Source: Pseudomonas sp. MIACH (GTDB taxonomy: Bacteria > Pseudomonadota > Gammaproteobacteria > Pseudomonadales > Pseudomonadaceae). From it: a DNA stretch of 64,000 nucleotides. A program made the translations under genes and the position numbers. The DNA lies in the NCBI RefSeq assembly GCF_001269925.1, contig NZ_LHVO01000028.1:248001-312000 (forward strand), written 5' to 3'. The notes beneath the pieces were generated by a model, which did not search any database, was not told the DNA's origin, and saw only the letters and a program-made list of their open reading frames with translations. Below, one piece after another: positions 37,485 through 47,633 of the stretch (the stretch's first letter is position 1; every line of letters begins with the position of its first letter).

Positions 37485-38742
37485 CTTATCGGTCAAGACC
37501 AACCGCCTGAACGTCAACGGCATGACCAGTGCGCTGCTGCGCAAGGGTGTGCTGCGCCAACTCAGCCAACTGCGCCATGGCCAGTTGGTGGTGATTGAGG
37601 ACGGCGAGCGCCAGGTATTCGGCGCACGGGAAGCGCACCTGCTGGGGGAAATCCAGATTGTCGATTCGGCAGTCTGGGGCCTGGTGGCGGCCAACGGTTC
37701 CATCGGCGCGGGCGAAGCCTTTATCCACGGCTACTGGACCAGCCCGGACCTGACGGCGGTGGTGCGGGTGATGGTGAGCAACCTGGATGTGCTCGACGCA
37801 ATGGAGGGCGGTCTGGCGAGCTTGGCGCGGCCGTTCACCCAAGGCCTGCACTGGCTCAACCGCAACACGCGCAAAGGCTCGCAGAAAAACATCGCCGCTC
37901 ACTACGACCTGGGCAATGACCTGTTCGAAGAATTCCTCGACCCGACCATGATGTATTCGGCCGCGCAGTTCCTGACGCCTGACGACACCCTGGAACAGGC
38001 GCAACTGAACAAACTGGAACGCATCTGCCAGAAGCTCGCGCTCAAACCCACCGATCATCTGCTGGAAATCGGTACCGGCTGGGGCAGCATGGCGCTGTAT
38101 GCGGCGCAGCATTACGGCTGCAAGGTCACCACCACGACCTTGTCCAAAGAGCAGTTCGCCTACACCGAAAAACGCATCGCCGCCCTGGGGTTGCAAGACC
38201 AGGTCACGTTGTTGCTGCAGGACTACCGCGACCTGACCGGCGAGTACGACAAGCTGGTGTCCATCGAAATGATCGAAGCGGTGGGCCATCGCTTCCTGCC
38301 GACCTACTTCAAACAGTGCGCGCACCTGCTCAAGCGCGATGGCCTGATGTTGCTGCAAGCCATCACCATCCGTGAACAACGCTTTGAACAGGCGAAGAAC
38401 AGCGTCGACTTTATCCAGCGCTATATCTTCCCCGGCGGCGCCCTGCCCAGTGTGCAGAACATGCTGAACATCGTCAGCCGCGACACCGACATGAACCTGC
38501 TGCACATGGAGGATTTCGGCTTGCACTACGCGCGAACCCTGCGCCTGTGGCACGAGAACTTTCGCCACGCCCACGGCCGTCTGACGGAGTTGGGCTACGA
38601 CGAATATTTCCTGCGGTTGTGGGAGTTTTACCTGTGCTACTGCGAGGGCGGCTTTATGGAGCGCACCATTGGCACCGCGCAATTACTGTTGGCCAAACCG
38701 TCGGCCATCAACCCACCGCTGCTCGGGCGCTTCAGTGCTTAA
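37471..38742 (+). CDS. cfa: Cyclopropane-fatty-acyl-phospholipid synthase
   Basis: The 423-residue SAM-dependent methyltransferase has GLHWLNRNTRKGSQKNIAAHYDLGNDLFEEFLD and the SAM motif LLEIGTGWGSMALYAAQHYG, then EMIEAVGHRFLPTYF. It adds a methylene bridge to unsaturated phospholipid chains, hardening the membrane against oxidants and acid. Pseudomonads often have a second, stationary-phase cfa elsewhere; this copy belongs to the light/oxidative cluster. The ATG lies inside the end of the DUF1365 gene. Confidence 0.93.
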   Translation: MKSPSLSVKTNRLNVNGMTSALLRKGVLRQLSQLRHGQLVVIEDGERQVFGAREAHLLGEIQIVDSAVWGLVAANGSIGAGEAFIHGYWTSPDLTAVVRVMVSNLDVLDAMEGGLASLARPFTQGLHWLNRNTRKGSQKNIAAHYDLGNDLFEEFLDPTMMYSAAQFLTPDDTLEQAQLNKLERICQKLALKPTDHLLEIGTGWGSMALYAAQHYGCKVTTTTLSKEQFAYTEKRIAALGLQDQVTLLLQDYRDLTGEYDKLVSIEMIEAVGHRFLPTYFKQCAHLLKRDGLMLLQAITIREQRFEQAKNSVDFIQRYIFPGGALPSVQNMLNIVSRDTDMNLLHMEDFGLHYARTLRLWHENFRHAHGRLTELGYDEYFLRLWEFYLCYCEGGFMERTIGTAQLLLAKPSAINPPLLGRFSA

Positions 38743-39214
38743 ACCTTTGGCCAATGCCGTGCTGTTCCAGTGCGGGTGGTTTGCCTGCGTACTCGGCGGC
38801 GACGGCCCTTGGTTGCTGGTGGGGCTGGCGGTGCTGGCAATCCACCTGCTGTGGATAAGTTCGTGGGCCCAGGACGGCGCGCTGATTATCCGCGTGACGG
38901 CGCTGGGAACGGTACTGGATACGTTGCTGCGCAGCCTGGGGGTATTTCACTTCAGCGAGCCCGGACCGCTGATTCCGTTCTGGCTGATTCTGCTGTGGGC
39001 ATTGCTGGCCACCACCTTGCGCCATTGCCTGGCCTGGAGTGCACGGCCCTGGTGGCGTGCGGCAGCATTGGGGGCGATCGGCGGGCCGTTGTCGTATTAC
39101 GCCGGGAGCCAGTTGGCGGGCGTGTATTTTGGCTATGCGCTGTTGCCCACCATGGCGGGGTTGGCGCTGCTTTGGGCGGTGGTGTTCGTCGCGCTGCACC
39201 GAATGGCGCGCTGA
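38735..39214 (+). CDS. DUF2878 membrane protein
   Basis: The 159-residue protein is almost entirely hydrophobic, with about five membrane segments (FACVLGGDGPWLLVGLAVLAIHLLW, LIPFWLILLWALLATTL, YFGYALLPTMAGLALLWAVVF). It matches the DUF2878 family that ends cfa clusters. The GTG start overlaps the cfa stop by eight bases. Clusters in other bacteria may continue with DUF3833 and related genes, which are absent here. Function unknown. Confidence 0.82.
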   Translation: MLKPLANAVLFQCGWFACVLGGDGPWLLVGLAVLAIHLLWISSWAQDGALIIRVTALGTVLDTLLRSLGVFHFSEPGPLIPFWLILLWALLATTLRHCLAWSARPWWRAAALGAIGGPLSYYAGSQLAGVYFGYALLPTMAGLALLWAVVFVALHRMAR

Positions 39215-39268
39215 CGTCTGTCAGAGCGTTCACACCTGCGTCACCCGCTTGCCTTACACTGCGCGCCT

Positions 39269-39574
39269 ATGACCAACATCCCGCACACTCAAATCACCGA
39301 ACCCGCCGTCACCTGCTCGACCTGCGCGGCCTGCTGCTGCCAGCTGGAAGTGATGCTGATCACTGACACTGGCGTGCCGGAGCGCTATATCGATACCGAT
39401 GACTGGGGCGGTGAAGTGATGCTGCGCCTGGACGACGGCTGGTGCGCGGCGCTGGATCGGGACACGATGATGTGCACGATTTACGAGCGTCGACCGCTGA
39501 TCTGCAGGGAGTTCGAGATGGGTGCGCCGGAGTGCCTGACCGAACGCGAAGGAATCGCTACGGCCTACCGCTGA
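39269..39574 (+). CDS. YkgJ-family cysteine cluster protein
   Basis: The 101-residue protein has CSTCAACCCQLEVML at its start and later WCAALDRDTMMCTIYERRPLICREFEMG, the Cys pattern of the zinc/iron-chelating CxxCxxCC (YkgJ) family. It may bind a metal or Fe-S cluster; function unknown. It stands 54 bases after DUF2878 and could be read through from that operon. Confidence 0.88.
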   Translation: MTNIPHTQITEPAVTCSTCAACCCQLEVMLITDTGVPERYIDTDDWGGEVMLRLDDGWCAALDRDTMMCTIYERRPLICREFEMGAPECLTEREGIATAYR

Positions 39575-39598
39575 CCTGAAGACTGATGACGATCAAAA

Positions 39599-39628
39599 TG
39601 TGGGAGGGCTTGCCCCCTCCCACACTGT
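39599..39628. repeat. Single REP-like hairpin after the YkgJ-family gene
   Basis: TGTGGGAGGG/CCCTCCCACA stem with a GCTTGCC-type loop. It resembles the half-unit of another fluorescens-group REP family and may also act as a terminator for the two converging genes. Confidence 0.75.
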
Positions 39629-39647
39629 TTTGCAGCGTTCCTGGGAA

Positions 39648-40166
39648 TTACAGCGGCATGGTGTAGTGCAGCGAGTAACTTTCTACACCATCGTTATTGC
39701 TGCTGATCCCGGCATTGGAGTAGTGCGTGGCGCGAATGCCGACTTCATGCCCACCGGTGAAGCGCAGGCCGAAGCCCAGGCGGTCTTCGAACTGGAAAGC
39801 CTGGCCGATGTTGTTGTCTTCCAGCTTGGTACGGGAGAACACCGCCACGCCGATCCCGGCTTCGATGTAGGGCTTGACCGACTGGCCGGCGAATTCATAC
39901 ACAAAGACCGGCGAGAACGACAGGCTGCTCGCACCTGCACGGTCGTCACCTTCCCAGTAGGTGTAGGCGCCGCTCCAGTAGCCGGTCAGGCGACCAACGT
40001 CGCTTTGCATCCAGCTCTTGTCCCAATCCGACGTTAGCCCCAATCGATAGGTCAGCGTCGAATCACTGGTAGCTCCCAGGCCAAACTCAAGCCCGGCAGC
40101 CTGCGCCGAAAAAGAGTGTCCCACCACAGCGGCCGCAATCGCAGCCAAACAGAACAAGCGCTTCAT
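39648..40166 (-). CDS. pagL: Lipid A 3-O-deacylase PagL
   Basis: The 172-residue outer membrane protein has a signal peptide (MKRLFCLAAIAAAVVGHSFSAQA) and an eight-strand-barrel-like body. Near the C-terminus HYSNAGI is followed by GVES with spacing His, +2 Ser, +14 Glu, the catalytic triad spacing of P. aeruginosa PagL (His126/Ser128/Glu140). PagL removes the 3-position acyl chain from lipid A. It converges with the YkgJ-family gene. The ATG before KRLFCL was used; one three codons upstream is also in frame. Confidence 0.9.
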   Translation of the reverse strand: MKRLFCLAAIAAAVVGHSFSAQAAGLEFGLGATSDSTLTYRLGLTSDWDKSWMQSDVGRLTGYWSGAYTYWEGDDRAGASSLSFSPVFVYEFAGQSVKPYIEAGIGVAVFSRTKLEDNNIGQAFQFEDRLGFGLRFTGGHEVGIRATHYSNAGISSNNDGVESYSLHYTMPL

Positions 40167-40277
40167 AAGAAACATCCTTTCCGAACGAAGTTATATGGTT
40201 TTGTACAAGCAATCTGGCTATAGAAGCTGACGCGGTGTCAGAAGTTCAGCCGGTATCCGCGATTTTTCACGAAATTT

Positions 40278-41072
40278 TCACGACCCGAAGCTTCGCACAA
40301 CTCCAGAATGTTTCCATAGTGTCGGTAGGATATTTCTTAGGTGATACACATCGCCGCTGGTCCAGAACTGTGCAGGCTCAGGATCGCCGAGGGCCAGCAA
40401 ATCGCGTTCGCCCAGCAAACGCTTGAGCTGACGTGCGACGGCAGCGCCGGTGTCGATGAGGATGATGCTGGGGGGCAGCATCTGCGCCAGAAGCGGCTTG
40501 AGAAAGGGATAGTGGGTGCAGCCGAGGATGATGGTGTCGCAACCGGCGCTGAGCAGCGGGTCGATATAGCCCTGCAACAACTGGCGCAGGGCCGGACTGT
40601 CCAGGTCACCGGTTTCAATCAGCTCCACCAGGCCCGGGCACGGCTGGGTGATCACCCGTACATCGGTGGCAAAACGGTCGAGCAACGCGGCGAACTTGGC
40701 GCTTTGCAGGGTGCCGGTGGTAGCGAGCACCCCGACCACGCCACTGCGAGTGGCGGCAGCAGCGGGCTTGACTGCGGGCTCCATGCCCACCAGGGGCCAA
40801 TCGGGGTAGTCCTGGCGCAAATCCGCGACGGCCGCCACGGTTGCGGTGTTACAGGCAATCACAAAGGCCTTGGCGCCCTGCTCGCGGAAAAACTCGGCAA
40901 CCGACCGGGAACGCTCAAGAATGAACGCCGAGGTTTTCTCGCCGTAGGGGATATACCCGCAATCGGCCACGTACAACAGTGACTCATGGGGCAGCAATTG
41001 CTGAATCTCATCCAGCACCGACAAGCCGCCGACGCCGGAATCGAACACACCGATCGGCGCGTCCTTAACCAT
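40278..41072 (-). CDS. murI: Glutamate racemase MurI
   Basis: The 264-residue enzyme has [17 protein letters not shown], the two catalytic cysteines in [12 protein letters not shown] and [11 protein letters not shown]. It supplies D-glutamate for peptidoglycan. The start overlaps the moeB stop by eight bases, at the end of the hemA–prfA–prmC–moeB–murI operon. Confidence 0.95.
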   Translation of the reverse strand: MVKDAPIGVFDSGVGGLSVLDEIQQLLPHESLLYVADCGYIPYGEKTSAFILERSRSVAEFFREQGAKAFVIACNTATVAAVADLRQDYPDWPLVGMEPAVKPAAAATRSGVVGVLATTGTLQSAKFAALLDRFATDVRVITQPCPGLVELIETGDLDSPALRQLLQGYIDPLLSAGCDTIILGCTHYPFLKPLLAQMLPPSIILIDTGAAVARQLKRLLGERDLLALGDPEPAQFWTSGDVYHLRNILPTLWKHSGVVRSFGS

Positions 41073-41820
41073 GTCGCGTCCCGCAGACACTGCAACCGGG
41101 ATCACGCTTGACGCGCAATTCGCGAAAGCGTGTGGTCAATGCGTCGATCAGCAGCAAGCGGCCCACCAGCGGCTCGCCGAAACCCGCCAGCAACTTCAAG
41201 GCCTCCAGGGCTTGCAGGCTACCGACCAGGCCCACCAGCGGGCCGACCACGCCCGCTTCGCTGCAGGTGAGTTCAGTGTCACTGCCGTGCCCGTATAAAC
41301 AGTGGTAGCACGGGCTTTCGGCGCGCCGTGGATCGAACACCGACAGCTGCCCTTCAAGACGAATCGCCGCGCCGCTGATCAAGGGCGTGGTCGCAGCCAC
41401 ACAGGCGGCATTGACCGCCTCGCGGGTGGAGAAGTTGTCGCTGCAATCGAGCACCACATCCACGCCTGCCACCGCCGCCGCCAAGGTATCGGCATCCAGC
41501 GCGATGGGATGGGCGACCAGTTTGATTTCGGGGTTGAGGGCGCTCAGGCGGCGCAGGGCCGAGTCGACCTTGGCCTGCCCGACACTGTCGGTGTCATGGA
41601 TGATCTGGCGTTGCAGGTTGGTGAGGTCGACGGTGTCGAAATCTGCCAGGTGCAATTCGCCGACGCCAGCGGCGGCCAGGTACATCGCCACCGGGGCGCC
41701 CAGGCCACCGAGGCCGACGATCAACGCGCGGCTATTTTTCAGGCGTAATTGGCCGTCGATGTCGACATGCTGCAACAGAATCTGTCGGCTATAGCGCAAC
41801 AGCTCCTGATCGGTCAGCAC
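41065..41820 (-). CDS. moeB: Molybdopterin-synthase adenylyltransferase MoeB (ThiF/HesA family)
   Basis: The 251-residue E1-like enzyme has [25 protein letters not shown] (ATP-binding), [20 protein letters not shown] and a C-terminal CSVCG zinc motif with an upstream SPCYHCLYG pair. It adenylates the C-terminus of MoaD, or a related ubiquitin-like sulfur carrier such as ThiS. The start is GTG, overlapping prmC by seven bases. Position after prfA-prmC is typical of Pseudomonas. Confidence 0.9.
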   Translation of the reverse strand: MLTDQELLRYSRQILLQHVDIDGQLRLKNSRALIVGLGGLGAPVAMYLAAAGVGELHLADFDTVDLTNLQRQIIHDTDSVGQAKVDSALRRLSALNPEIKLVAHPIALDADTLAAAVAGVDVVLDCSDNFSTREAVNAACVAATTPLISGAAIRLEGQLSVFDPRRAESPCYHCLYGHGSDTELTCSEAGVVGPLVGLVGSLQALEALKLLAGFGEPLVGRLLLIDALTTRFRELRVKRDPGCSVCGTRHG

Positions 41821-42644
41821 GGCCGGCGTCCCAGGGTGATGCGCTCGTGACCGCCGAGGTCAATGCGGCTGTGCACCTGCTCGAAGCCTTGGCTCAGCAA
41901 CAGGTCGCGCACCGCTGCGGCCTGGTCGTAACCGTGTTCCAGCAGCAGCCAGCCAGCGGCATCCAGGTGGGCCGGGGCCTGGGCGATGATCAGCCGCAGG
42001 TCGTCCAAACCATCATGGCCTGCCACCAGGGCGCTGGCTGGCTCGAAACGTACATCGCCCGCCACCAGGTGCGGATCGTTGTCGGCGATGTAGGGCGGGT
42101 TGCTGATGATCAGGTCGTAAGTCTGGCCTGTCAGGGCGCTGAACCAATGGCTGTTGAGCACCGTGGCGTTATGGAGGTGCAGGCGCTGGCGATTGCGCTC
42201 GGCCAGCGCCACGGCTTCCAGCACGCGGTCGACGGCCGTGACGTGCCAGGCCGGACGCTCGCTGGCCAGGGCCAGGGCGATGGCGCCGCTGCCGGTGCCC
42301 AGGTCGAGGACCTTGACGGGGGTGGCCGGTAACAATTCCAGGGCCGCTTCCACCAGCAGTTCGGTGTCCGGACGTGGGATCAGTGTGTGGGGCGCGACCT
42401 CCAGGTCCAGCTTCCAGAAACCTTGCTGGCCGAGGATATAGGCCACCGGCTCACCGCCACGGCGGCGTTGCAGGTAGCCGGCAAAGGTCAGGGCGTGTTC
42501 GCTGCTGACGATTTTTTCCGGCCAAGTGTGCAGGTAGCTGCGGGACTTGCCCAAGGCCGCAGCCAGCAACAACTCGGCATCCAGGCGCGCCGTGGGCGAG
42601 TCGGGCAGGTCGGCGGCGCGCAGCAGGCTGGCGATAATGGTCAT
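41814..42644 (-). CDS. prmC: Release factor glutamine methyltransferase PrmC (HemK)
   Basis: The 276-residue SAM methyltransferase has VLDLGTGSGAIALALA (SAM site) and the catalytic LIISNPPYIADND. It methylates the Gln of the GGQ motif in release factors, including the product of the adjacent prfA. It directly abuts the prfA stop. Confidence 0.96.
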   Translation of the reverse strand: MTIIASLLRAADLPDSPTARLDAELLLAAALGKSRSYLHTWPEKIVSSEHALTFAGYLQRRRGGEPVAYILGQQGFWKLDLEVAPHTLIPRPDTELLVEAALELLPATPVKVLDLGTGSGAIALALASERPAWHVTAVDRVLEAVALAERNRQRLHLHNATVLNSHWFSALTGQTYDLIISNPPYIADNDPHLVAGDVRFEPASALVAGHDGLDDLRLIIAQAPAHLDAAGWLLLEHGYDQAAAVRDLLLSQGFEQVHSRIDLGGHERITLGRRPC

Positions 42645-43727
42645 TTATTCACCTATCGCCGCCAACTGATCGGCCTGGTATTCGGCGAGCAATGGCTCGA
42701 TCACCGCATCCACGCCACCGGCGAGAATCTCGTCCAGGGAGTAAAGCGTGAGGTTGACCCGGTGGTCGGTGACCCGGCCCTGGGCAAAGTTGTAGGTACG
42801 GATGCGCTCGGAGCGGTCGCCCGAGCCCACCAGCAATTTGCGCTCGCTGGCAATCGCGTTGGCGGCGGCGCTGGTCTGCTGGTCATTCAGCTTGGCCGAC
42901 AGCCAGGACATGGCCCGCGCACGATTCTTGTGCTGGGAGCGCTCTTCCTGGCACTCCACCACGATGCCCGACGGCAAGTGGGTGATGCGGATCGCCGAGT
43001 CAGTCTTGTTGACGTGCTGGCCACCGGCGCCCGACGAGCGGTAGGTGTCGACCCGCAGGTCGGCCGGGTTGATCTCGATGGCTTCCTGCTCGTCCGGCTC
43101 GGGCAACACGGCCACGGTGCATGCCGAGGTGTGGATACGGCCCTGGGATTCCGTCGCTGGAACCCGCTGCACACGATGGGCACCGGACTCGAACTTCAGC
43201 TTGCCATAGACGTTGTCGCCTTCGACCCGCGCGATGACTTCTTTATAGCCGCCGTGCTCGCCCTCGTTTTCGGACAGGATCTCAACCCGCCAGCCGCGAC
43301 GCTCGGCATACCGTGAATACATGCGGAACAGGTCGCCGGAGAAAATCGCCGCTTCGTCACCGCCGGTGCCAGCACGGATTTCGAGAAACACGTTGCGTCC
43401 GTCATTCGGGTCCTTGGGCAGCAGCATGCGCTGCAGGTCGCCTTCCAGCTCGGCCAACTTGTCCTTGGCTTCGCGGACTTCTTCCACGGCCATTTCGCGC
43501 ATGTCCGGGTCGCTGTCCTTGAGCAGCGCCTGGGCGCCTTCGAGATCGGCCTGCACTTTAGTGAGGTTTTTGTAGGTAGCCACAATGGGCTCAACTTCGG
43601 CGTATTCCTTGGAATAGGCACGGAATTTGGTCTGATCCGAGATGACCTCGCCGTCGCCGAGCAAGGCGGTCAGTTCTTCGAAACGATCCTGGAGCACGTC
43701 CAGTTTATTGAGCAGTGACGCTTTCAT
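42645..43727 (-). CDS. prfA: Peptide chain release factor 1
   Basis: The 360-residue class I release factor has the PAT tripeptide ([14 protein letters not shown]), which reads UAA and UAG, and the peptidyl-hydrolysis motif [14 protein letters not shown]. Its start overlaps the hemA stop in ATGA. The hemA-prfA-prmC order is conserved in gammaproteobacteria. Confidence 0.97.
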   Translation of the reverse strand: MKASLLNKLDVLQDRFEELTALLGDGEVISDQTKFRAYSKEYAEVEPIVATYKNLTKVQADLEGAQALLKDSDPDMREMAVEEVREAKDKLAELEGDLQRMLLPKDPNDGRNVFLEIRAGTGGDEAAIFSGDLFRMYSRYAERRGWRVEILSENEGEHGGYKEVIARVEGDNVYGKLKFESGAHRVQRVPATESQGRIHTSACTVAVLPEPDEQEAIEINPADLRVDTYRSSGAGGQHVNKTDSAIRITHLPSGIVVECQEERSQHKNRARAMSWLSAKLNDQQTSAAANAIASERKLLVGSGDRSERIRTYNFAQGRVTDHRVNLTLYSLDEILAGGVDAVIEPLLAEYQADQLAAIGE

Positions 43728-45010
43728 TGCGATTTTTTATCCGAAGAGCTGGGCGCGCCCTCACCGAGGGCAAAGAGTTCCTGGGCCATGGCCAGCGCAT
43801 CGAGGCGGCCTTCGGCAGTCAGTTTTTTTAATTGTACGCTGGGCGCATGCAGCAACTTGTTGGTCAGGCCGCGGGCCAGTTGCATCAGCACCTCCTCGGC
43901 GCTGCTGCCGTTGGCGAGCAGGCGCTGGGCCTTGATCAACTCTTCATCACGCAGGCGTTCGCCCTGCTGACGATACGCCTTGAGCACGTCCACCGCCGCC
44001 AGCTCACGCAGGCGCACCATGAATTCTTCGGCGCCGACGCTGACCATCTCTTCAGCCGCCTGGGCAGCGCCCTGGCGACTCTTGAGGTTTTCGGCAACCA
44101 CTTCATGCAGATCGTCGACGCTGTAGAGGTAAACGTCGTCCAACTCGCCGACTTCGGGCTCGATATCCCGGGGAACGGCAATGTCGACCATGAAAATTGG
44201 CTTGTGCTTGCGCAGTTTCAGCGCGCTTTCCACCGCGCCCTTGCCGAGGATCGGCAGCTGGCTGGCGGTGGAACTGATGACGATATCGCTGCGCACCAGT
44301 TCGGCCGGGATGTCCGACAGCAGCACCGCATGGGCGCCGAACTGCTCGGCGAGGATGCTGGCGCGCTCCAGGGTACGGTTGGCGACCACGATGCGCTTCA
44401 CGCCCAGGTCATGCAGGTGGCGGGCGACGAGGGTGATGGTCTCACCGGCGCCGATCAACAGCGCCTGGCTGCGCTGCAAATCGCTGAAAATCTGCTTGGC
44501 CAGGCTGACGGCAGCAAACGCCACGGACACCGGGTTTTCACCGATGGCGGTGTCGGTGCGCACCTGCTTGGCGGAATTGAAGGTGGCCTGGAACAGACGG
44601 CCCAGCAGCGGACCGACGGTGCCGGCCTCGCGCGCCACGGCGTAGGCGGATTTCATCTGGCCAAGGATCTGCGGCTCGCCCAACACCAGCGAATCGAGAC
44701 CGGATGCCACACGCATCATGTGACGAACTGCCGCATCGTCTTCGTGCACGTAGGCGCTCGCGCGCAGGTCTTCAAGGCTCAAATGGTGATAATCGGCCAG
44801 CCAGCGCAGCACGACATCCGCTGAAAGATGTTCCTGCTCTATATAAAGCTCACTGCGATTGCAGGTCGAAAGGATCGCAGCTTCGCGGCTGTCGGTAAGA
44901 CGGCAGAGCTGCTGCAAGGCCTCAACCAACTGCTCTGGCGTAAACGCCACGCGCTCGCGCACGTCTACGGAAGCAGTCTTGTGGTTAATACCGAGTGCGA
45001 GGAAGGCCAT
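43724..45010 (-). CDS. hemA: Glutamyl-tRNA reductase HemA
   Basis: The 428-residue enzyme begins [20 protein letters not shown], with the catalytic Cys in [12 protein letters not shown] and the NADPH motif [21 protein letters not shown]. It commits glutamate to tetrapyrrole synthesis, the pathway that ends at HemH elsewhere in this window. It heads a five-gene operon and is divergent from lbcA. Confidence 0.96.
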   Translation of the reverse strand: MAFLALGINHKTASVDVRERVAFTPEQLVEALQQLCRLTDSREAAILSTCNRSELYIEQEHLSADVVLRWLADYHHLSLEDLRASAYVHEDDAAVRHMMRVASGLDSLVLGEPQILGQMKSAYAVAREAGTVGPLLGRLFQATFNSAKQVRTDTAIGENPVSVAFAAVSLAKQIFSDLQRSQALLIGAGETITLVARHLHDLGVKRIVVANRTLERASILAEQFGAHAVLLSDIPAELVRSDIVISSTASQLPILGKGAVESALKLRKHKPIFMVDIAVPRDIEPEVGELDDVYLYSVDDLHEVVAENLKSRQGAAQAAEEMVSVGAEEFMVRLRELAAVDVLKAYRQQGERLRDEELIKAQRLLANGSSAEEVLMQLARGLTNKLLHAPSVQLKKLTAEGRLDALAMAQELFALGEGAPSSSDKKSQ

Positions 45011-45118
45011 TCAATATCGCTGATGATGTCGGGAAGCCGACAATTGTCCTACTTCGAAAGATTCAGAACAACCACCGTCGTCTATTGTCCTAGTAGCTTA
45101 TGCCTATAAAAAGGCCAT

Positions 45119-45221
45119 CTGCAGGTGCAAGCCTGCTCGCGATGGTCGTGAACCATGACACGGCCTCCTGACAAAACGCGTTGTCCTCAGGCTTTTCGCG
45201 AGCAAGCTCGCTCCTACACGG
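45119..45221. repeat. REP palindrome pair between hemA and lbcA
   Basis: Left arm GCAAGCCTGCTCGCGATGG is diverged; right arm CGCGAGCAAGCTCGCTCCTA is intact. Inverted orientation with about 55 bases between, as in the other copies. Confidence 0.85.
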
Positions 45222-45284
45222 TTATGTTTGGCCGAAGGCTTGTGTCATGATGATCCGACCGCAGGTTAGTCGTCCTCTTCCTAT

Positions 45285-47009
45285 ATGAATAGATCCTCCG
45301 CGTTGCTCCTCGCTTTTGTCTTCCTCAGCGGCTGCCAGGCCATGGCACCCGTGTCGCCGGACGGTACACCGCCGGTGGAAGACAGCACCCCCGCCCCTGA
45401 AAAGCCCAAGGTTTATTCCTCGTTCAGTGAAGAAACGGTGTTCAGTCTGCTCAGCGCGGAACTGGCCGGCCAGCGCAATCGCTTCGACATTGCGCTGGAT
45501 AATTACGTGACCCAGGCCATCAATACCCAGGATCCGGGGATTTCCGAGCGGGCGTTCCGCATCGCCGAGTACCTGGGGGCCGATCAGGCCGCACTGGATA
45601 CCTCGCTGATCTGGGCGAAGAACGCGCCGGACGATCTGGAAGCGCAACGGGCAGCCGCCATTCAGCTGGCACGGGCGGGGCGTTATGACGACTCCATGGT
45701 CTATATGGAGAAGGTCCTGCAGGGCAAGGGCGACACCCATTTCGACTTCCTCGCGCTGTCGGCCGCCGACACCGACCAGGACACGCGTAATGGCCTGATG
45801 AAGAGTTTCGACCGCCTGCTGCAAAAACACCCGAAGAACAGCCAGTTGGTGTTCGGCAAGGCTTTGCTGCTGCAACAGGATGATGAAGCCGACGCCGCAC
45901 TGAAGCTGCTGGAGCAGAATCCGCCGGACGAAGGCGAGATTGCCCCGATCCTGCTGCGTGCGCGCCTGCTGCAGAACCTCAATCGCGGCAAGGAAGCCAT
46001 TCCGCTGCTGGAAAAAAGCATCAAGAAGTATCCGGACGACAAGCGCCTGCGCCTGACTTACGCGCGCACGCTGGTGGAACTGGACCGTATGGAGGACGCC
46101 AAAGTGCAGTTCGCCAACCTGGTCCAGCAATACCCGGACGACGACGAACTGCGTTACTCCCTGGCGCTGGTGTGCCTGGAAGCCAAGGCCTGGGACGAGG
46201 CCAAGGGTTACCTGGAAGACTTGATCGCACGGGAAAGCCATGTGGATTCGGCGCACCTGAACCTCGGCCGTATTGCCGAAGAGCGCAACGATCCGCAGGC
46301 TGCCCTGCTCGAATACGCCCAAGTCGGCCCCGGCAACGACTACCTGCCGGCGCAACTGCGCCAAGCCGATATCCTGATGAGCAACGGCCGCACCGATGAG
46401 GCGGAGAAACGCCTGACGGCTGCGCGGGATGCAGAACCCGATTACGCGATCCAGCTGTACCTGATCCAGGCCGAGACCCTATCGGCCAACAATCAGGGCG
46501 AGCGCGCCTGGAAGCTGCTGCAGCAAGCGTTGCTGCAATTCCCAGACGATTTGAACCTGCTGTATACACGCGCCATGCAGGCGGAAAAACGCAATGACCT
46601 GGCACAGATGGAAAAAGACCTGCGCCTGATCATCAAGCGCGACCCGGACAACGCCATGGCCCTGAATGCCTTGGGTTACACCTTGTCCGACCGCACCACA
46701 CGTTACGACGAGGCCAAGGCGCTGATCGAACAGGCGCACAAGCTCAATCCTGAAGACCCGGCCGTACTCGACAGCCTGGGCTGGGTCAACTATCGCCTGG
46801 GCAACCTGGACGAAGCCGAGCGCTTGCTACGCCAGGCGCTTGAGCGCTTTCCCGACCAGGAAGTTGCCGCCCACCTGGGCGAAGTACTGTGGGCCAATGG
46901 CAAGCAACGCGAAGCCCGACAAATCTGGGAAAAATTCCTCAAGGAACAACCCGAAAGCCCCATCCTGCGCGGCACCATCAAGCGCCTGACCGGATCCGAG
47001 ACCCTTTAA
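45285..47009 (+). CDS. lbcA: TPR outer membrane lipoprotein LbcA (PA4667-like)
   Basis: The 574-residue protein has a signal peptide with lipobox ([10 protein letters not shown]) followed by about eleven tetratricopeptide repeats (e.g. [46 protein letters not shown]). The order before lolB-ispE matches P. aeruginosa PA4667, LbcA, which binds and activates the periplasmic C-terminal processing protease CtpA to degrade peptidoglycan hydrolases. That role is taken from the homologue; ctpA is not nearby. lolB begins four bases after the stop. Confidence 0.88.
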   Translation: MNRSSALLLAFVFLSGCQAMAPVSPDGTPPVEDSTPAPEKPKVYSSFSEETVFSLLSAELAGQRNRFDIALDNYVTQAINTQDPGISERAFRIAEYLGADQAALDTSLIWAKNAPDDLEAQRAAAIQLARAGRYDDSMVYMEKVLQGKGDTHFDFLALSAADTDQDTRNGLMKSFDRLLQKHPKNSQLVFGKALLLQQDDEADAALKLLEQNPPDEGEIAPILLRARLLQNLNRGKEAIPLLEKSIKKYPDDKRLRLTYARTLVELDRMEDAKVQFANLVQQYPDDDELRYSLALVCLEAKAWDEAKGYLEDLIARESHVDSAHLNLGRIAEERNDPQAALLEYAQVGPGNDYLPAQLRQADILMSNGRTDEAEKRLTAARDAEPDYAIQLYLIQAETLSANNQGERAWKLLQQALLQFPDDLNLLYTRAMQAEKRNDLAQMEKDLRLIIKRDPDNAMALNALGYTLSDRTTRYDEAKALIEQAHKLNPEDPAVLDSLGWVNYRLGNLDEAERLLRQALERFPDQEVAAHLGEVLWANGKQREARQIWEKFLKEQPESPILRGTIKRLTGSETL

Positions 47010-47013
47010 GCTT

Positions 47014-47631
47014 ATGTTTTTGCGCCACGTTATCGTTTTCAGCCTCATTGCCCTGCTCGCCGGTTGCGCGGGCGTAGGCAGCCGTGAATCCGTCGAGGGC
47101 CAGGGCAACCCGGCACAATGGCAACAGCACAAGGATCAGCTCAGCAGCATCGACGGCTGGCAGATCGAAGGCAAAGTCGGGGTTCGCGCGCCGAAAGACT
47201 CCGGCAGCGGCACCTTGTTCTGGCTGCAACGCCAGGACTACTACGACATTCGCTTGTCGGGCCCCTTGGGGCGTGGCGCCGCTCGCCTGACGGGTCGCCC
47301 TGGGCAAGTCAGCCTCGAAGTTGCCAATCAAGGGCGCTATGAAGCCACCTCGCCCGAAGCGCTGCTGGAAGAACAGATTGGCTGGAAACTGCCGGTCTCG
47401 CACCTCGTGTGGTGGGTCCGCGGCCTGCCTGCGCCGGACAGCAAGAGCCGCCTGAGCCTTAACGGTGACAGCCGTCTGGCCAACCTGGAGCAAGATGGCT
47501 GGCAGGTTGAGTACCTCAGCTACGTGGAACAGGGTGGCTATTGGCTGCCCGAGCGCATCAAGCTGCATGGCACCGACCTGGACGTCACGCTGGTGATCAA
47601 GGACTGGCAACCACGCAAGCTGGGGCAATAA
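47014..47631 (+). CDS. lolB: Outer membrane lipoprotein insertion protein LolB
   Basis: The 205-residue lipoprotein has signal [18 protein letters not shown] and LolB landmarks: [38 protein letters not shown] and [10 protein letters not shown]. LolB accepts lipoproteins from LolA at the outer membrane. The lolB–ispE–tRNA-Gln–prs order is conserved widely. Confidence 0.95.
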   Translation: MFLRHVIVFSLIALLAGCAGVGSRESVEGQGNPAQWQQHKDQLSSIDGWQIEGKVGVRAPKDSGSGTLFWLQRQDYYDIRLSGPLGRGAARLTGRPGQVSLEVANQGRYEATSPEALLEEQIGWKLPVSHLVWWVRGLPAPDSKSRLSLNGDSRLANLEQDGWQVEYLSYVEQGGYWLPERIKLHGTDLDVTLVIKDWQPRKLGQ

Positions 47632-47633
47632 AC

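Noticed and set aside
40202..40225. TGTACA with a TATAGA 11 bases away, upstream of pagL, as another LitR-type operator
   Set aside because: The spacer is 11, not 12, and the second half has a mismatch; single TGTACA words also occur by chance inside genes (e.g. near 4236, 29655 and 29828).
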